From Zanthoxylum bungeanum (Eukaryota; Streptophyta; Magnoliopsida; Sapindales; Rutaceae): 64,000 bases of DNA. The notes under the pieces are model-generated. The model saw nothing but the letters and a program-made list of their open reading frames with translations, was not told the origin of the DNA and made no database searches. Positions 34,159 to 46,477 of the stretch are shown here, one piece after another (positions within the stretch are counted from its first letter, which is position 1; the number at the start of each line of letters is the position of its first letter). Made by a program: the position numbers and the translations under genes. The stretch is from contig SKCR01023742.1 in the NCBI GenBank assembly GCA_019454045.1, positions 62,001 to 126,000 on the forward strand. Direction: 5' to 3'.

Positions 34159-36380
34159 CTTGACAACTATAGTCCAACTATAAAGTCAACGATGTTATGG
34201 GTACAGTCAAACTGTTACAAGTAAAAAATAACAATATATTAGTCCAACTAATTATTAAAATATTGACGAAATAATTTTGAAAGACGCGTAAGGCTAAGTA
34301 TCTGAATGAAATTGCAAATTCAATAATAGCCTCCCACTATTTTCTTCAAGTTCTAACCCTCTGTAGAGAACTCGGGAAATCGAATTTCCTAGTGGGCTAG
34401 GATCCCGTTAAATAACACACAACCTTGACTTTGGCCAATAAAAAATTGTATGCTATTTAACTTAGGTAGATCTCCATGATCAATTGGATCTCATCCAATT
34501 CCTAGATCCGGTTAGGTGGACATCCAAGTCCGAAACATATGTATAATGTCAATGTAACCATTACATTTTCCTAACCCTATCCTCCGAATCATCTAGGCCT
34601 TGGCTTTGGCCAAAAACAAACCTAATGATTCCAGTTAAGCGGGACCCATTGACGAGAGGAAAGTTTCGTAATCAATGTCATTGGACAAAAAGTGATCTTG
34701 ACTTTGGCCAATAAAAATCACGATTTGGACAAGACACCGATATGCAACAAAACTCTCATGATTCAAGTACATCCTTGATTGACAAAGGTCTTGACTTTGG
34801 TCAAAAACAAACCAATGCCAACTTCGGATCTTGAACAAGAACCATTCAATGGAAGGATATTGCTTAATATAAATTGAGGGATTTTCGCGTAATTGGCAAC
34901 CAATTTATTTATCTTTGTTAGGTCTCATCATCATACACCCTTAAGCATGCTTCTAAAACATCATAAAGCGCGTAAAGTAAATTAATAGTGATATGCGGAT
35001 GGATATATAAACAACTTGTTCCTAGAACAAATCACTCCCTTTCCTCTCCCCGCTAGCACTATTCTACTCTACCCAATTACATAATACAATAAGAGAAACC
35101 TCATTTACATTGAGGGGAATTAGGTGAGAAGAGAATACAAAGAGATAAAGAGATAAGGCTGGACACGCAGGTCCAATTTATAAATTCCAAATTTACAATA
35201 ATTTCTAAAATTACCCTTTCCCTTCTAATATCCATCCGATATACACTATTCATTCATCACATACATATATATTCAAACAAGACATGCTTTTACAACCAAT
35301 CTAATCCAATTAATTAGTCTTTGTTTAAGTGATCATCCAATGTTCAAACAACGGTTTGATTTTGCGCGAGTCCAACTCGATTGAGAATAAGTACATAAGG
35401 TACGAATTCGCGAATTATATCGAACTACTTATTAAATCTAATTTAATTCGTATTCAATACTAATTCAATTATTTAATTCCAAATTAAATGTTTACACTTT
35501 TAATGTGCTTTAAAGACTTAGATTCTAAATCTAATTCTATTGGGTCTCAAAGCCCAACTAACATCCAATGTTTAATTTAATTCAAGTCAAATGGGCTTTC
35601 AATTGATTTATTAAGGCTTGGGCTTTGGTCAATGTGGGTCAAACCCAATTACCAAGCCCAAATAAGGAATCACCCTTAAATGCCATAAAACCAATTTTAA
35701 GCCCATAAGGCCCAATTAAATATTAAAAGCCCATTATATTATATTTGGACTTAATGGAGTGATTTAGGCCCAAATTGGATCCAATCCTTTTGGCCCAAAT
35801 CTACTTGGTCCAACCAAGCCCATTATGCCCAAATACAATATTAAAAGCCCAATTCACCAATTAAGCCCATTAATTAAATTTAATATTCCAAACATTAAAG
35901 TCCAATTAATTAAAGTGTAATACCAAGATTAATACATTAAACCAAATATTTCAAAAATACCCATTTAATTTATTAATCATGTATTGTTCAAAATAAATGT
36001 CCAACATTAATTTTAACAAAAAAAAATCAACTCCTTTTCATGTCCTTGTACATTCGGCCAAGGTGAGTTTTTGTGTCGATTTGTTTTTCAATCCGATTGA
36101 ATTACTAATCTACGTCCCGTATACGTTCTAAGTCATCCAATGATCTTAAACACAAAAAATTCCAATCCACTCCAGTAGCAACAAAACATTCGGCCAAGGT
36201 TAATGAATTTGGGGAAAAATCATCCAATGCATTTTTCATTAAAATTGATTCCATATAACATCATTCTATATACATGCAAGCATACTTATTCATCAAATTT
36301 CACAAGAACATGCTTCAATCAATTTATCCCAAATTTTAACCTAAAGTATTTCATGCTTAACCATGGCTCCATGATACCAT
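34159..36380 (-). other. F 5' leader and primer-binding site
   Basis: About 2.2 kb of AT-rich leader. On the minus strand it starts with the primer site ATGGTATCATGGAGCC (36365-36380), a diverged initiator tRNA-Met site. It repeats the TTGACTTTGGCC motif near 34425, 34687 and 34790, with TTGGCTTTGGCC near 34593. No gene is seen. Confidence 0.75.
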
Positions 36381-38339
36381 TGTTGGTTTCTATAATATGT
36401 CCCAAGGAAAGATTAAGCATTGAAATACAAAATGAATATATATATAAGATGAAGTATGGCGGAATCATACTTACATTGCTTTAGTGATGAAGAAAATCAA
36501 ACCAAAATGGAAGCTCCAAGGTGGGATGATTCGGCCAAGATGAGAAGAGGTGGAAAGCTCCAAGCTTTGTGTATTCCTGCTCTATGATGGTTTCCCTATC
36601 ACCTCTTTTGATCCCTTGAAGGTGCTAGCCTTGCATGTGAGTAGATGTTCCAAACAACCTCAAATCTTCAAGTTTTAGACAACCAAAATGAAGAAGATGG
36701 AGAGCAAAAACTGCATGCAGTTTTCGGCAATGTGAGAGAGAAAAGAGAGTTTTTGTTAATTGATTTTGTTACCAAAAATCAATTTATATTTATGCCATAA
36801 TTTATTAAATTAATAATAAAATTATGACACCAACCATGCAATGGCTTAGAGTGTCAAACACTCAAATTCCATGCAAAACATTGAGTGTATTGTACACTAT
36901 CACCATGCAATGCATCATCAATAAAATAATACATATAATGACATGTGTCATGTGGGCCCCACACGTTTCCAAATGAATGAAAGTGGGCCCACGTGCACTC
37001 ACGCGTTCGGGTTCGATATTTCCGAAATACCGAACTTACGTCGCGACGTTAATTAAATCGAATTTAAATAAATAATCGCGCCTAGCGAAATTATATTTAC
37101 GTCGCTAACGAATTAATTAAATTAACTCGTATGCCCGAATTAAAATCTAATTTTAATTTCGCGTCGAAATCGAATTTCGATTATTATATCGAATATAATA
37201 ATTTTATCGATTAATTCCAAATTAATCGCTCTCTCTCTAAATAAGGCACTTTATCCGAGATAAAGTTTCTCCGCAATTAATCCAAGATTAATTAAGTCGA
37301 ATCAAATATCATAGGTGAATCTTCAGGAAGCGACCCAAGAGATCTCCGGATATGTTGGCAGTAAATACGGTCGTCGGATAATCCGAACACGCACGTACCT
37401 CGTACTACGTTCTTACCGATTCACAAGACAAGGTTGGCTTCTAGCAAAGCGCCATGCCTACCCAATTCTCCAGAAATATTCTTATAGGAATATAAGATCT
37501 ATATCAAGCGTAGTATACCGTAGTATTGCGTACATCGATCCAGTATCGGATGATCACATGCTAGGCCTGGGGCTGGAGATGTGTCTGCCCCGTACGAAAC
37601 ATATATCGGACATCAAGCAACTAGTCTCTTTAAATCGGACAATCCTGACCTAGTCATATTGTCCCGACGGTTGCAACCTTTTATAGTAGAGTACTAGTTC
37701 TGTCCTGCGTGATCATCACCTCCATATGTCTGAAGCGATACTTCCATCTTGACATCACATCCAGTACACTACGATTCTCGATAAACCAGAAGAGGTGTAC
37801 ACAGAACCGGTTAAGGTCCCCAACCACCAAAACCAAAGTTTACCGATTGTCGCAAGTACTAGCGATGTAAGTCTCAGGTTAAGACCATATACACCTACCC
37901 TGATGCGGCCTCCCATAGACACCTAGACATACTACCAATGGGATTCCGCGGGGTCTATCCAGAGCGAAGCTGTTTTCCGTACCATCGGTAAAACACAACC
38001 TCCTATCGCACTTGCATAAGTATCCAATACTTAAATATATGAGAACTATGCCGTTGTGCCCTCACAACGTGCACAAGCGCAATACTAGTCTATTCCGCAT
38101 TATCGATGTCCGATCTCGATAATACTCCGACTAGGGATATTTAATGATTAAAATTATGGATTGATACTGTCTTATATCATCTCAATCCAGTACTAATCAT
38201 ATGGACTTTCGCCATTTATAAATCAAAGTAAATAATATTACAAAACGGCAAAAGGCAATTTCATTATCACATAGTTAATTTTGTACAATAATACAATATC
38301 ATTTACAAACAGTGACGCTATGGGACACAATGTCTAACA
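36381..38339 (-). repeat. F 5' LTR (1959 bp)
   Basis: Almost identical to 28230-30191. It ends on the plus strand AATGTCTAACA at 38339, followed by the GCTAG duplication. The hairpin ladder is at about 37014-37290. No clear TATA box was found. Confidence 0.9.
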
Positions 38340-38344
38340 GCTAG

Positions 38345-38426
38345 GCCTCCAAACCTACAATTCTGATTGTGGACCTCGCGGCGCGAAAACAAACAGTATC
38401 CATTCTTTGGCGCAACACCGTGGGGC
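38345..38426 (+). repeat. E 5' LTR end and primer-binding site
   Basis: 38345-38404 matches the last part of the 3' LTR (47119-47178), with small indels. TGGCGCAACACCGTGGGGC (38408-38426) follows, a TGGCGC-type primer site of gypsy elements. The tRNA was not identified. Confidence 0.65.
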
Positions 38427-39020
38427 CTTAACGATTCATAGGCAGGTGAAGATCTCTCATCCCTATAACAACAAAAACACAATCATCATGGCTTATATCA
38501 ACGAACAACACCGGATCCAGTAAGTAGCATCATGTAGCCATTTACTCCAGGATAGATGCAAGCTGTGAAGAGGAAGGAAAACCAAACCATACGAAACTCC
38601 AACATAAACCTCAAAAGCAAGCTGGAGTTAATCTCATCCACATCTCAACATCATAATATCCCAGATCAACCCAACAACCAGCCACTCCGTCTAATCTATT
38701 GGAGACAATCCTTCAAATGGTGGCGGCCAGAGGAACCTACCAATTTCCACAATCGACAAAGCACAATAGGTTGCATCCACAATGAGGAGGGAAATGATGG
38801 AGTTTAAAGAGGCGGTTATGTCCAGACTACCAGGAGTGAAACTTCCAATAAGAAAAAGCAGAGCAGGAACCGTTTCTGACACTCCATTTTTGGAGACCAT
38901 CACATCTGTCGAGCTGCCACGGAAGTTCAGCCCACCAGATATGAAGTTATATGATGGATCCACTGACCCGGATGACCATGTTATCCACTACAAATACAAA
39001 ATGATGTCGACTGGACTGGC
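38427..39020 (+). pseudogene. E Gag remnant
   Basis: Leader and the start of a gypsy gag. The segment before KFSPPDMKLYDGSTDPDDHV (near 38922-38981) is typical of Tat gag N-termini. At about 39025 the reading passes directly into RT, so the rest of gag, the protease and the RT start are deleted. In-frame stops occur upstream (near 38800). Confidence 0.7.
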
Positions 39021-40740
39021 TATCCAATGTGGTAGTGGTGCGAAAGAAGAATGGAAAATGGCGAGTCTGTATTGATTTCACATACATAAACAAAGCTTGC
39101 CCAAAGGACTCGTTCCCACTACCTCACATAGATTCTTTGGTTGATGCTACAGCCGGACATGAATTGTTGAGTTTCATGGACGCGTATTCTGGCTACAATC
39201 AAATCCTCATGCATCCAGATGATCAATAGAAGACTGCTTTTGTCACTAATAGAGGAATTTTTTGTTACAAGGTGATGCCTTTCGGCCTCAAAAATGCTGG
39301 AGCCACCTACCAACGAATGGTCAACAAAATATTCTCTCAACAAATTGGGAAAACAATGGAAGTCTACATAGATGACATGCTGGTGAAGTCTTCAAATTCA
39401 GAACAACACCTAGAGCACCTGGCAGAAGCATTCAACATAATGAACAAGTATGGGATGAAGCTAAACCCGACTAAATGTGCATTTGGAGTCGCTTCAGGGA
39501 AATTCTTGGGATATATTGTCACACGACGAGGTATAGAAGCAAATCCAGACCAAATCAAATCCATTCTAGAAATCCTCTCTCCTACCAGCCCGAAAGATGT
39601 CATACGACTAGCCAGGAGAATTGCAGCTTTAAACAGATTCATCGCCAAGTCAACAGACAAGAGTTTTTTGTTCTTCTCAGCAATTAAAAAAGCAAAAACT
39701 TTTGAATGGACTCCAGCCTGCGAAGAAGCTCTAAAAGAACTCAAGCGATATTTGACAACTCCTCCTTTGTTGTCAAAGCCACTCGACAATGAAAGGCTTT
39801 TTCTATACTTCGGAGTCTCGGAACAAGCTGTGAGTGCTGTCTTGATCAGAGAAGAGAATGGGATACAACTCCCAATCTCCTATGTGAGTAAGGCATTACT
39901 TGATGCAAAATCTTACTATTCACAAATGGAAAAACTGGTATTGGCTTTAGTAATGGCAGCAAGGAAGCTACGACCCTACTTTCAAGGCCATCCATTCACG
40001 GTTTATACAACATATCCTCTGAGGAGCATTCTGCACAAGCCGGAATTGTCTGGAAGATTAACAAAATGGGCAGTGGAGCTGGGAGAACACGACATCACTT
40101 ATCAACCAAGAACAGCAATCAAGTCTCAAGCTTTAGCTAATTTTGTTGCAGATTTCAGTCCCAGCCAAAATATTACTACAGATATAGAGGTAAATTCTAT
40201 CCAAGACACACCATCTTGGAAGCTTTCAGTAGACGGTTCCAGTAATAAAAAATGATGCGGTCTTGGGGTTGTAATTACTTCACCTGACGGTGATATACTA
40301 CGACAAGTGATCAAATGCAGTTTCAGGGTTACAAACAATGAGGCAGCGTATGAGGCATTGATAGCAGGTCTCAGCTTGGCCTGCGAACTTGGAGCAAAGA
40401 AGATTGAAGTAAAATCGGATTCACAATTGATTGTCAACCAATTCCAAGGTTCATATCAGACACGAGACCCTCAAATGGCATCCTAATTGCAAAAGGTGAA
40501 AGAAATCCAATCGACATTACAAGAACTAACGATAATTCAAGTCCCAAGGAGGGAGAGTTCTCAAGCGGATGCGTTGGCTACTCTTGGATCAATAATGCAC
40601 GAGGACATACCTCAGTCTATTCCTGTAGTATACTTAAACTGGCCAGCAATTTGGAAGGAGGACAAGGAAGAAAACTCCATCACTCCAGACGACTCATGGT
40701 GTGAAGTATCTGCAAGATGGGCAACTTCCAGAAGATAAAA
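39021..40740 (+). pseudogene. E reverse transcriptase, RNase H and second RNase H
   Basis: RT begins at VVVRKKNGKWRVCIDFTYIN (39029 on) and includes FMDAYSGYNQI and, from 39272, MPFGLKNAGATYQRM and VYIDDMLVKS (YIDD active site). RNase H follows (FEWTPACEEALKELKRYL, ISYVSKALLDAKSYYSQMEK), then the Tat linker TAIKSQALANFVADF. The second, archaeal-type RNase H starts WKLSVDGSSN and continues NNEAAYEALIAGL and VKSDSQLIVNQ. Point stops at 39227 (TAG), 40253 (TGA) and 40484 (TAA), plus a frameshift near 40700, break an otherwise continuous frame. Confidence 0.85.
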
Positions 40741-41921
40741 TCGAAGTAAGAAGAATTCAAAGGCAGGTCGCAAAGTTCACCTTGTTCGACGGACAGTTGT
40801 TGAAAAGGTCGTTCACATGACCCTACTTGAAGTGTCTTTCTCATGCACAAGCCTAACATGTCTTGTCAGAGCTACATGAAGGGGAATGTGGGAATCATTC
40901 AGGAGGACGTAGTCTTGCACTTCGAGCCCATTCGATAGGGTACAATTGGCCTACCATGAGAGCTGACTCGGCGAATTACACGAAGAAATGCGAGAAGTGC
41001 CAGAAGTTCGCCCCAGTTTCACATCTTCCTCCTGAAAAGCTAAATCCCATCCTATCCCCATGGCCATTCATGAAATGGGGAATGGACATTGTAGGCAAAC
41101 TCCCAACCGCTCCGGGACAACGAGTCTACATGCTGGTTTTAACAGATTACTTTTCGAAGTGGATTGAGGCAGACTCTTTTGCCAAGATACGAGATAAAAA
41201 AGTTCAATCATTTGTCTGGAAGAACATCATATGTCGATTCGGCATTCCCAAAGAGATTGTGACTGATAATGGCTCACAATTTATCAGCAATCATTTCCAA
41301 GACTTCTGCAAAAATTGGGGGATCAAATTAAGTTTTTCAACCCCTCGCTTCCCACAAGCTAATGGTCAAGCTGAGTATTCCAACAAGACAATTTTAAACA
41401 CTTTAAAGAAAAGGTTAGAAAAAGCAAAAAGAGCCTGGACGGATGAACTTCCTGGAGTCTTGTGGTCATATAGGATGACTATCCGTTCCTCAACAGGAGA
41501 AACTCCTTTCTCTCTGGCATTTGGAATAGAAGCGGTGAAACCAACTGAAGAAAGCATGCCGTCTCCCCGCTACCAATGGCTCAGTGATGACGCGAATCAA
41601 CAACTTATGAATTTAAACCTGGAGAAAATTGATTAATTGAGAGATCGTGCATCCGTTTGACTAGCAGTACATCGACAAAGAATGACCAGATACTTCAACA
41701 AAAATGTCAGAAGCAGAACATTCAAGGAAGGGGATTGGGTACTACGAAGAGTTTTCAAAATACAAAAGAAATTGGAGATGGTAAGTTTGGGGCCAAATTG
41801 GGAAGGGCCATACGTCATCATAAGAGTTGTTGGACATGGAGCCTACAGATTACAAACGACAGAGGGGAGACAAATTCACAACAGTTGGAATGCGATTCAC
41901 CTTAAGCGATTTTACCGGTAA
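40741..41921 (+). pseudogene. E integrase
   Basis: Zinc-binding part: HEGECGNHSGG ... CEKCQK. Core: WGMDIVGKLP (first Asp), TDNGSQF (second Asp) and QANGQAEYSNKTI (Glu). The C-terminal module has the chromoviral-like GPY motif NWEGPYVI (near 41797-41820) and ends HLKRFYR at 41921. Stops at 41634 and shortly after break the frame between core and C-terminus; another stop lies upstream near 40820. All three catalytic acidic residues remain. Confidence 0.85.
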
Positions 41922-42197
41922 TATATGCGTGCTTTTATTTAAATTTGAAGGATTAAAGTAGATTACTACTTTGTGTATTGCGATTCGACATAATAACAAG
42001 ACTCGTTTGAAATATATCCCAAAATATCAATAAGCCATTAGATTGTTCAATAAAAGGCGATAACGAAAAGTTAAAATTACAAGTAGTTCAAATTTCCGGA
42101 GCAGCTCATTCCGGAGTACATTCAGCAGCAACTTCAGGCGCATGAATTTCTTGAACTTGTCCAGCCGGCTCAACCTCCATTCGACTAACTTCTTCAT
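41922..42197 (+). other. Spacer between E pol and antisense gene
   Basis: AT-rich, with no recognisable feature. It holds the 3' ends of two convergent genes. Confidence 0.4.
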
Positions 42198-44271
42198 TCA
42201 TCTTGTCCATCTCTTGAACTCCAGCCGCTTCCTTGGCGTCAGTAATTTCTTTCTCAGTACTTTGGAGTCGAATTCTTCACCCTTCTCTTCCACATCACCC
42301 TCGTTGGAAGAAGAAATTCCTGCCAATAGTCGATCATACTCTCGAATCCATTTCTCTGGTTCCCATGCGTCGGTATTCCCTTCAAGGAATTCCTTCATCA
42401 GATTTCTTCGTTCTTTCATCATGGATTCGAGAGCAATCCCTTCAAGTTGCTCAATTAATTCACCATTCTCCTTCGTCACATTGTCAAATGCATCCTTATA
42501 ACCTTCAATTGTAACCTCAGAAGTTTCCCTCTCCATTTTAAGAGTAGCCTTCACCACCTTCAACTACTTTTCCAATTCTTCATTCTTTTTCTCAAACGAC
42601 TTCATTTGGGCCATCTCCTTTTTCATTGCTGCAATCGACTTTTCCATTTCTCTCTGCTTCCTGAGATTTGATTCGACAAATCGCTGCATGAATTAGTTAC
42701 ACTCCATTGCCTGAGAAGAGCATTCGATTAGAATTCATTCTACAATTGTAATAAATTTTTTTTTTAATTATTCTCTTACTTGGTAAGTTAGAGCCGCGGC
42801 CTTCTTCATTGTCTCGACGGGGCCAATCTTGGATAGTCTTTGATCATCCTCCTCCAACAGAAGCTTCTTGATAAAAGGGTCAAGGCTTGATGGGTCAGAA
42901 ATTGCAGTCGACCCTGATGGAATCTTGACAATTATATTGTCAATGTCCTCAATTTCAACCGCTTTCCTTTTTCCCCCTTTGACAATAATTTCAGTCGACT
43001 GCCCTTTAATCTTGGGAGTTCCAGTCGACCAGCCTGTTGTAGTTCAGGAACCTCCACCTCTGGCTCCTTAATCTTAAGCTTCCTTGCCTTCTTACGGCTT
43101 TTCAATTCATCAATAGATGATACCTTAACGGGTCCTGACATTATATCCACTGCGCATAAAATTTCCTTTGGAGTTAAGGGCTTTATAAATAATACATTTC
43201 CGTACAATGCTCGAATCGACCAAGTACAGTAGATGACTTCCAATACGTGTTTACAAAGTGCCAAAGGGGTAAATATACCTTCTGATTCGAAGATTTCCTT
43301 CCAAACTAGAGTTTCCTTAATCTCCTCTCTACCAAGATTATTCTCCAATCTCGTTGTTCAGCGGGAAGAGCAAGAAGAGCTTTAGTATTAGATATGATCT
43401 GGGGGGTTCTGTCGAACAATCTGTTTCAAAACGGACATGTGAAACAAAACAATCAATGTGTTAATTTCATACGACATTCACGTTCATGAGATGTCATAAG
43501 TAAAAAGAGATGATACTCACTAATCAAACTCCAATACTTTGAGATACGACCCATTCCAGCCGACCCAAATACACCCTCACCTCTCACAAAGAAATAATCT
43601 GACTACCAATTTCCCCTATCATTTGTTGGAAGCCCCATTACTAATTGTTCCTTCTTTCGACGAAAATACAAAGTATATCTCCCTTTCTCAGTTTGGTGCT
43701 CCTTTAGGTAATACGTGTACACTACATCCTTCACCTCAAACAATACTCCTTGGTCGAAAGCCAAACATTCAATCGACAACAGATCCTCCAAGCGTTTGGC
43801 ATCAACTGAGAAGAGCAATCCCAAAATGATCCAGGACTTCCCAAGCTAACCTCGGAATAGGGAATCTGAGTCCATCTGCAAATGGTCGTACATAAAACCC
43901 AATCCATCCAGGGATAATGTAATCGATTCTTTCAGTCGGCAAAGGCGCTTTCAATTCCACAGAAGTTGGGAATTTATAGTTACACCTAATTTCCCTCAGT
44001 GATCTTTCTATCATTCGACTGGCAGGGTTCTTATTCAGCAAGTTCGTTGGCTCACTAGTGCTAACTCTCCCACTCGACTCTCCCACTATAGTTCTAATAG
44101 GTATAGCATCCACGGGAATTTCACGCGACAACACAGTAACAGGCCGTCCCTCAGAAGCAGTTGACGCGACCAGTCCCTGAGAGATTTATCTTCACTCGAC
44201 CCACTCGACGATACTTCTGCATATTTGTCTATTTGGACTCCTAAACTCTCTAAGGACTCTCCACTCGACAT
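42198..44271 (-). pseudogene. Antisense spliced gene of Tat element, Transposase_28-like with C-terminal coiled coil
   Basis: Minus-strand gene opposite to pol. Proposed exons are 44271-43521, 43420-42780 and 42710-42198. Introns are 43421-43520 (GTGAGTATC...GAAACAG) and 42711-42779 (GTAAGAG...TTCTCAG). The start reads MSSGESLESLGVQIDK. The middle has DGLRFPIPRLAWEVLDHFGI and YTLYFRRKKEQLVMGLPTND, which resemble the plant 'putative gypsy type transposon' domain (PF04195). Exon 2 is Lys/Glu-rich. Exon 3 is a long coiled coil (MKKEMAQMKSFEKKNEELEK region). At least three stops (for example in exon 3) and two indels break it. Extra antisense ORFs at this place are known for Tat elements; the function is unknown. 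Confidence 0.65.
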
Positions 44272-45177
44272 ATTTCTCTAGACTAACATACAAACAAATA
44301 ATTCCAAGGAGATAAGTTTCCTAAAGATCAAACTCACTCAACTTCACAAACAAAATTCCTCCAAACAAAATGCGACTGGAGAGATCAAACAACTTAAAAT
44401 GACTAAGAACACTTTGAATCTACACTAAGAACATTTGAAGATATTGAAGAATATGGAGAAAGATATGAATAGTACTTTGAAGATCTTGAGAGCTCTCCTA
44501 AACTTGCCAATCGAAGGAAATTCTTGAGTGAGAACAAAATGAGACTCAAAATCCATTCTTATACTCACCATTTTGGCGCTAATTTTCCCGCCAAAACGGT
44601 GCCTCGTTTTTCACATTAGGTCTAATTGCATTTGATGACACGTGGAAGTTCAAGAATCCTTCAAACATGTATCGTCGAATGGATTAAAGAATTACAATCA
44701 GGCTTCATAATCAGATGGTATTCACTCGCAACAAAATGTTTTCACCAGAGCCTTCCTCATTTGACATGACAGCATCAGAAATCTAAATATTTGTAATGTT
44801 ATCATGTGACACCAAATCAATTCAGAGGTTATATCAATTCAACATCTAAGCAACCCCTTAAGAAAGTTTCTTAATCACTCGACACCACATCAAGCGTAAG
44901 ATCATTACCTTTGTAATTTTGATTCGACAAAACATCTATGCAAGGCTTGGCTCAATATCTACTCGCCATTCGACTTAGTACCTAAGGAAATTTAAGTACC
45001 GTTGTTATGGCATTTCCACACGACATTTATGGAAATTGCATAAAGAAGTTGGCCACTCGGCACAACACATTGAATAACTTTAGATACAAGACTTCGACAC
45101 AACTTATACTCGGACCAAGCATTCGAGACGAAATCAATAGGGCACCAGTGGAAGCAGTTATTTTTCGACTCACCATG
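44272..45177 (+). other. E 3' region, upstream of tandem array
   Basis: Putative 5' flank and promoter of the antisense gene, followed by sequence rich in TCGA-containing words. No coding region is convincing. Confidence 0.4.
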
Positions 45178-45995
45178 TCGAGTCAAATAGGGAAGCTGGA
45201 CTTCCTTTCTCCAGTCGACGCTTGTCGAATGGAATGGACTCCTGAACCTTTGTCTGGTTCAGTCGACCGGGGACATCCCCCATTGGACTATGTCGATTCA
45301 AGTAGGGAAGCTGGACTTCCTTTCTCCAGTCGACACTTGTCGTATGGAATGGACTCCTGAACCTTTGTCTGGTTCAGTCGACCGGGGACATCCCCCATGA
45401 GACTCATGTCGAGTCAAGTAGGGAAGATGGACTTCTTTTCTCCAGTCGACACTTGTCGTATGGAATGGACTCCTGAACCTTTGTCTGGTTCAGTCGACCG
45501 GGGACATCCCCCTTGAGACTCATGTCGAGTCAAGTAGGGAAGTTGGACTTCCTTTCTCCTGTCGACACTTGTCGTATGGAATTGACTCCTGAACCTTTGT
45601 CTGGTTCAGTCGACCGGGGACATCCTCATGAGAATCATGTCGAGTCAAGTAGGGAAGCTGGACTTCCTTTCTCCAGTCGACACTTGTTGTATGGAATGGA
45701 CTCCTGAACCTTTGTCTGGTTCAGTCGACCGGGGACATCCACCATAGGACTCATGTCGAGTCAAGTAGGGAAGCTGGACTTCCTTTCTCCAGTCGACGCT
45801 TGTCGTATGGAATGGACTCCTGAACCTTTGTCTGGTTCAGTCGACCGGGGACATCCCCCATTGGACTCATGTCGAGTCAAGTAGGGAAGCTGGACTTCTT
45901 TCATCCAGTCGACACTTGTCGTATGGAATGGACTCTTGAACCTTTGTCTAGTTCAGTCGACTGGGGACATTCCCCTTAGACTCACTTCGAGTCAT
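45178..45995 (+). repeat. Seven-unit ~116-bp minisatellite in E
   Basis: The landmark CCTGAACCTTTGTCTGGTTC recurs at 45241, 45356, 45472, 45588, 45703, 45819 and (as a variant) 45935, giving periods of 115-116 bp. Each unit has CAGTCGAC and TCGAGTCAA motifs. Neighbouring units are nearly identical. A degenerate half unit lies near 46068-46110. Confidence 0.95.
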
Positions 45996-46477
45996 TCGAC
46001 TAAAGGAACCTATTTTGTTTCATACGATTATTGTTGAATAAAAGATAAATACTGAAATTTCATCACTTTCAGTCGACTGGGGACATCCCCCATAGACTCA
46101 CATCGAGTCATTTGGTTGATTCTCCTACACTTCATACGACAATGTCGAATGAAGTAACTCGAACTTTCATATGCTTTCAATCAACAAGGGACATCCCTTA
46201 TATACTTTTGTCGAATCAAAAAGAAGACAGGACTACTCTTGATCCAGATGACACGAGTCATGTGCTCCTAAATCTTCTCTAAGTTCAGTCTACCAGGGGA
46301 CTAATATGGAATCATGTCGGATCAAATTCATGAGCCATATAAGAAACTTTGACAACCCTGATGAATCGTATATTGACAACAGACGACATAAGGTACTGTT
46401 TACTGCTATGCAAATGCTCTTACATTTTTTACTCTCTAAAATAAAAGACTTTTCGACTTAGAGAGTAGGGGACAAAC
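45996..46477 (+). other. E 3' region and polypurine tract
   Basis: Diverged remains of the array (CAGTCGACTGGGGACATCCC near 46069), then the purine tract AGAGAGTAGGGGACAAAC (46460-46477) abutting the LTR. Confidence 0.65.

Larger units (their letters stand above)
28230..38339 (-). mobile_element. F: nearly complete copia retrotransposon (minus strand)
   Basis: About 10.1 kb, flanked by perfect GCTAG duplications (28225-28229 and 38340-38344). Minus-strand order is 5' LTR (38339-36381), primer site, leader, gag, protease, integrase, RT, RNase H, polypurine tract, 3' LTR (30191-28230). Its LTRs differ by only a few substitutions but by a dozen or more small indels. Three single-base frameshifts split the polyprotein. 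It is the youngest insertion in the window. Confidence 0.9.

Noticed and set aside
45178..45995. CRISPR-like array
   Set aside because: Whole units of 116 bp repeat without unique spacers, in a plant retrotransposon; it is a minisatellite. The same applies to the 52-bp arrays.
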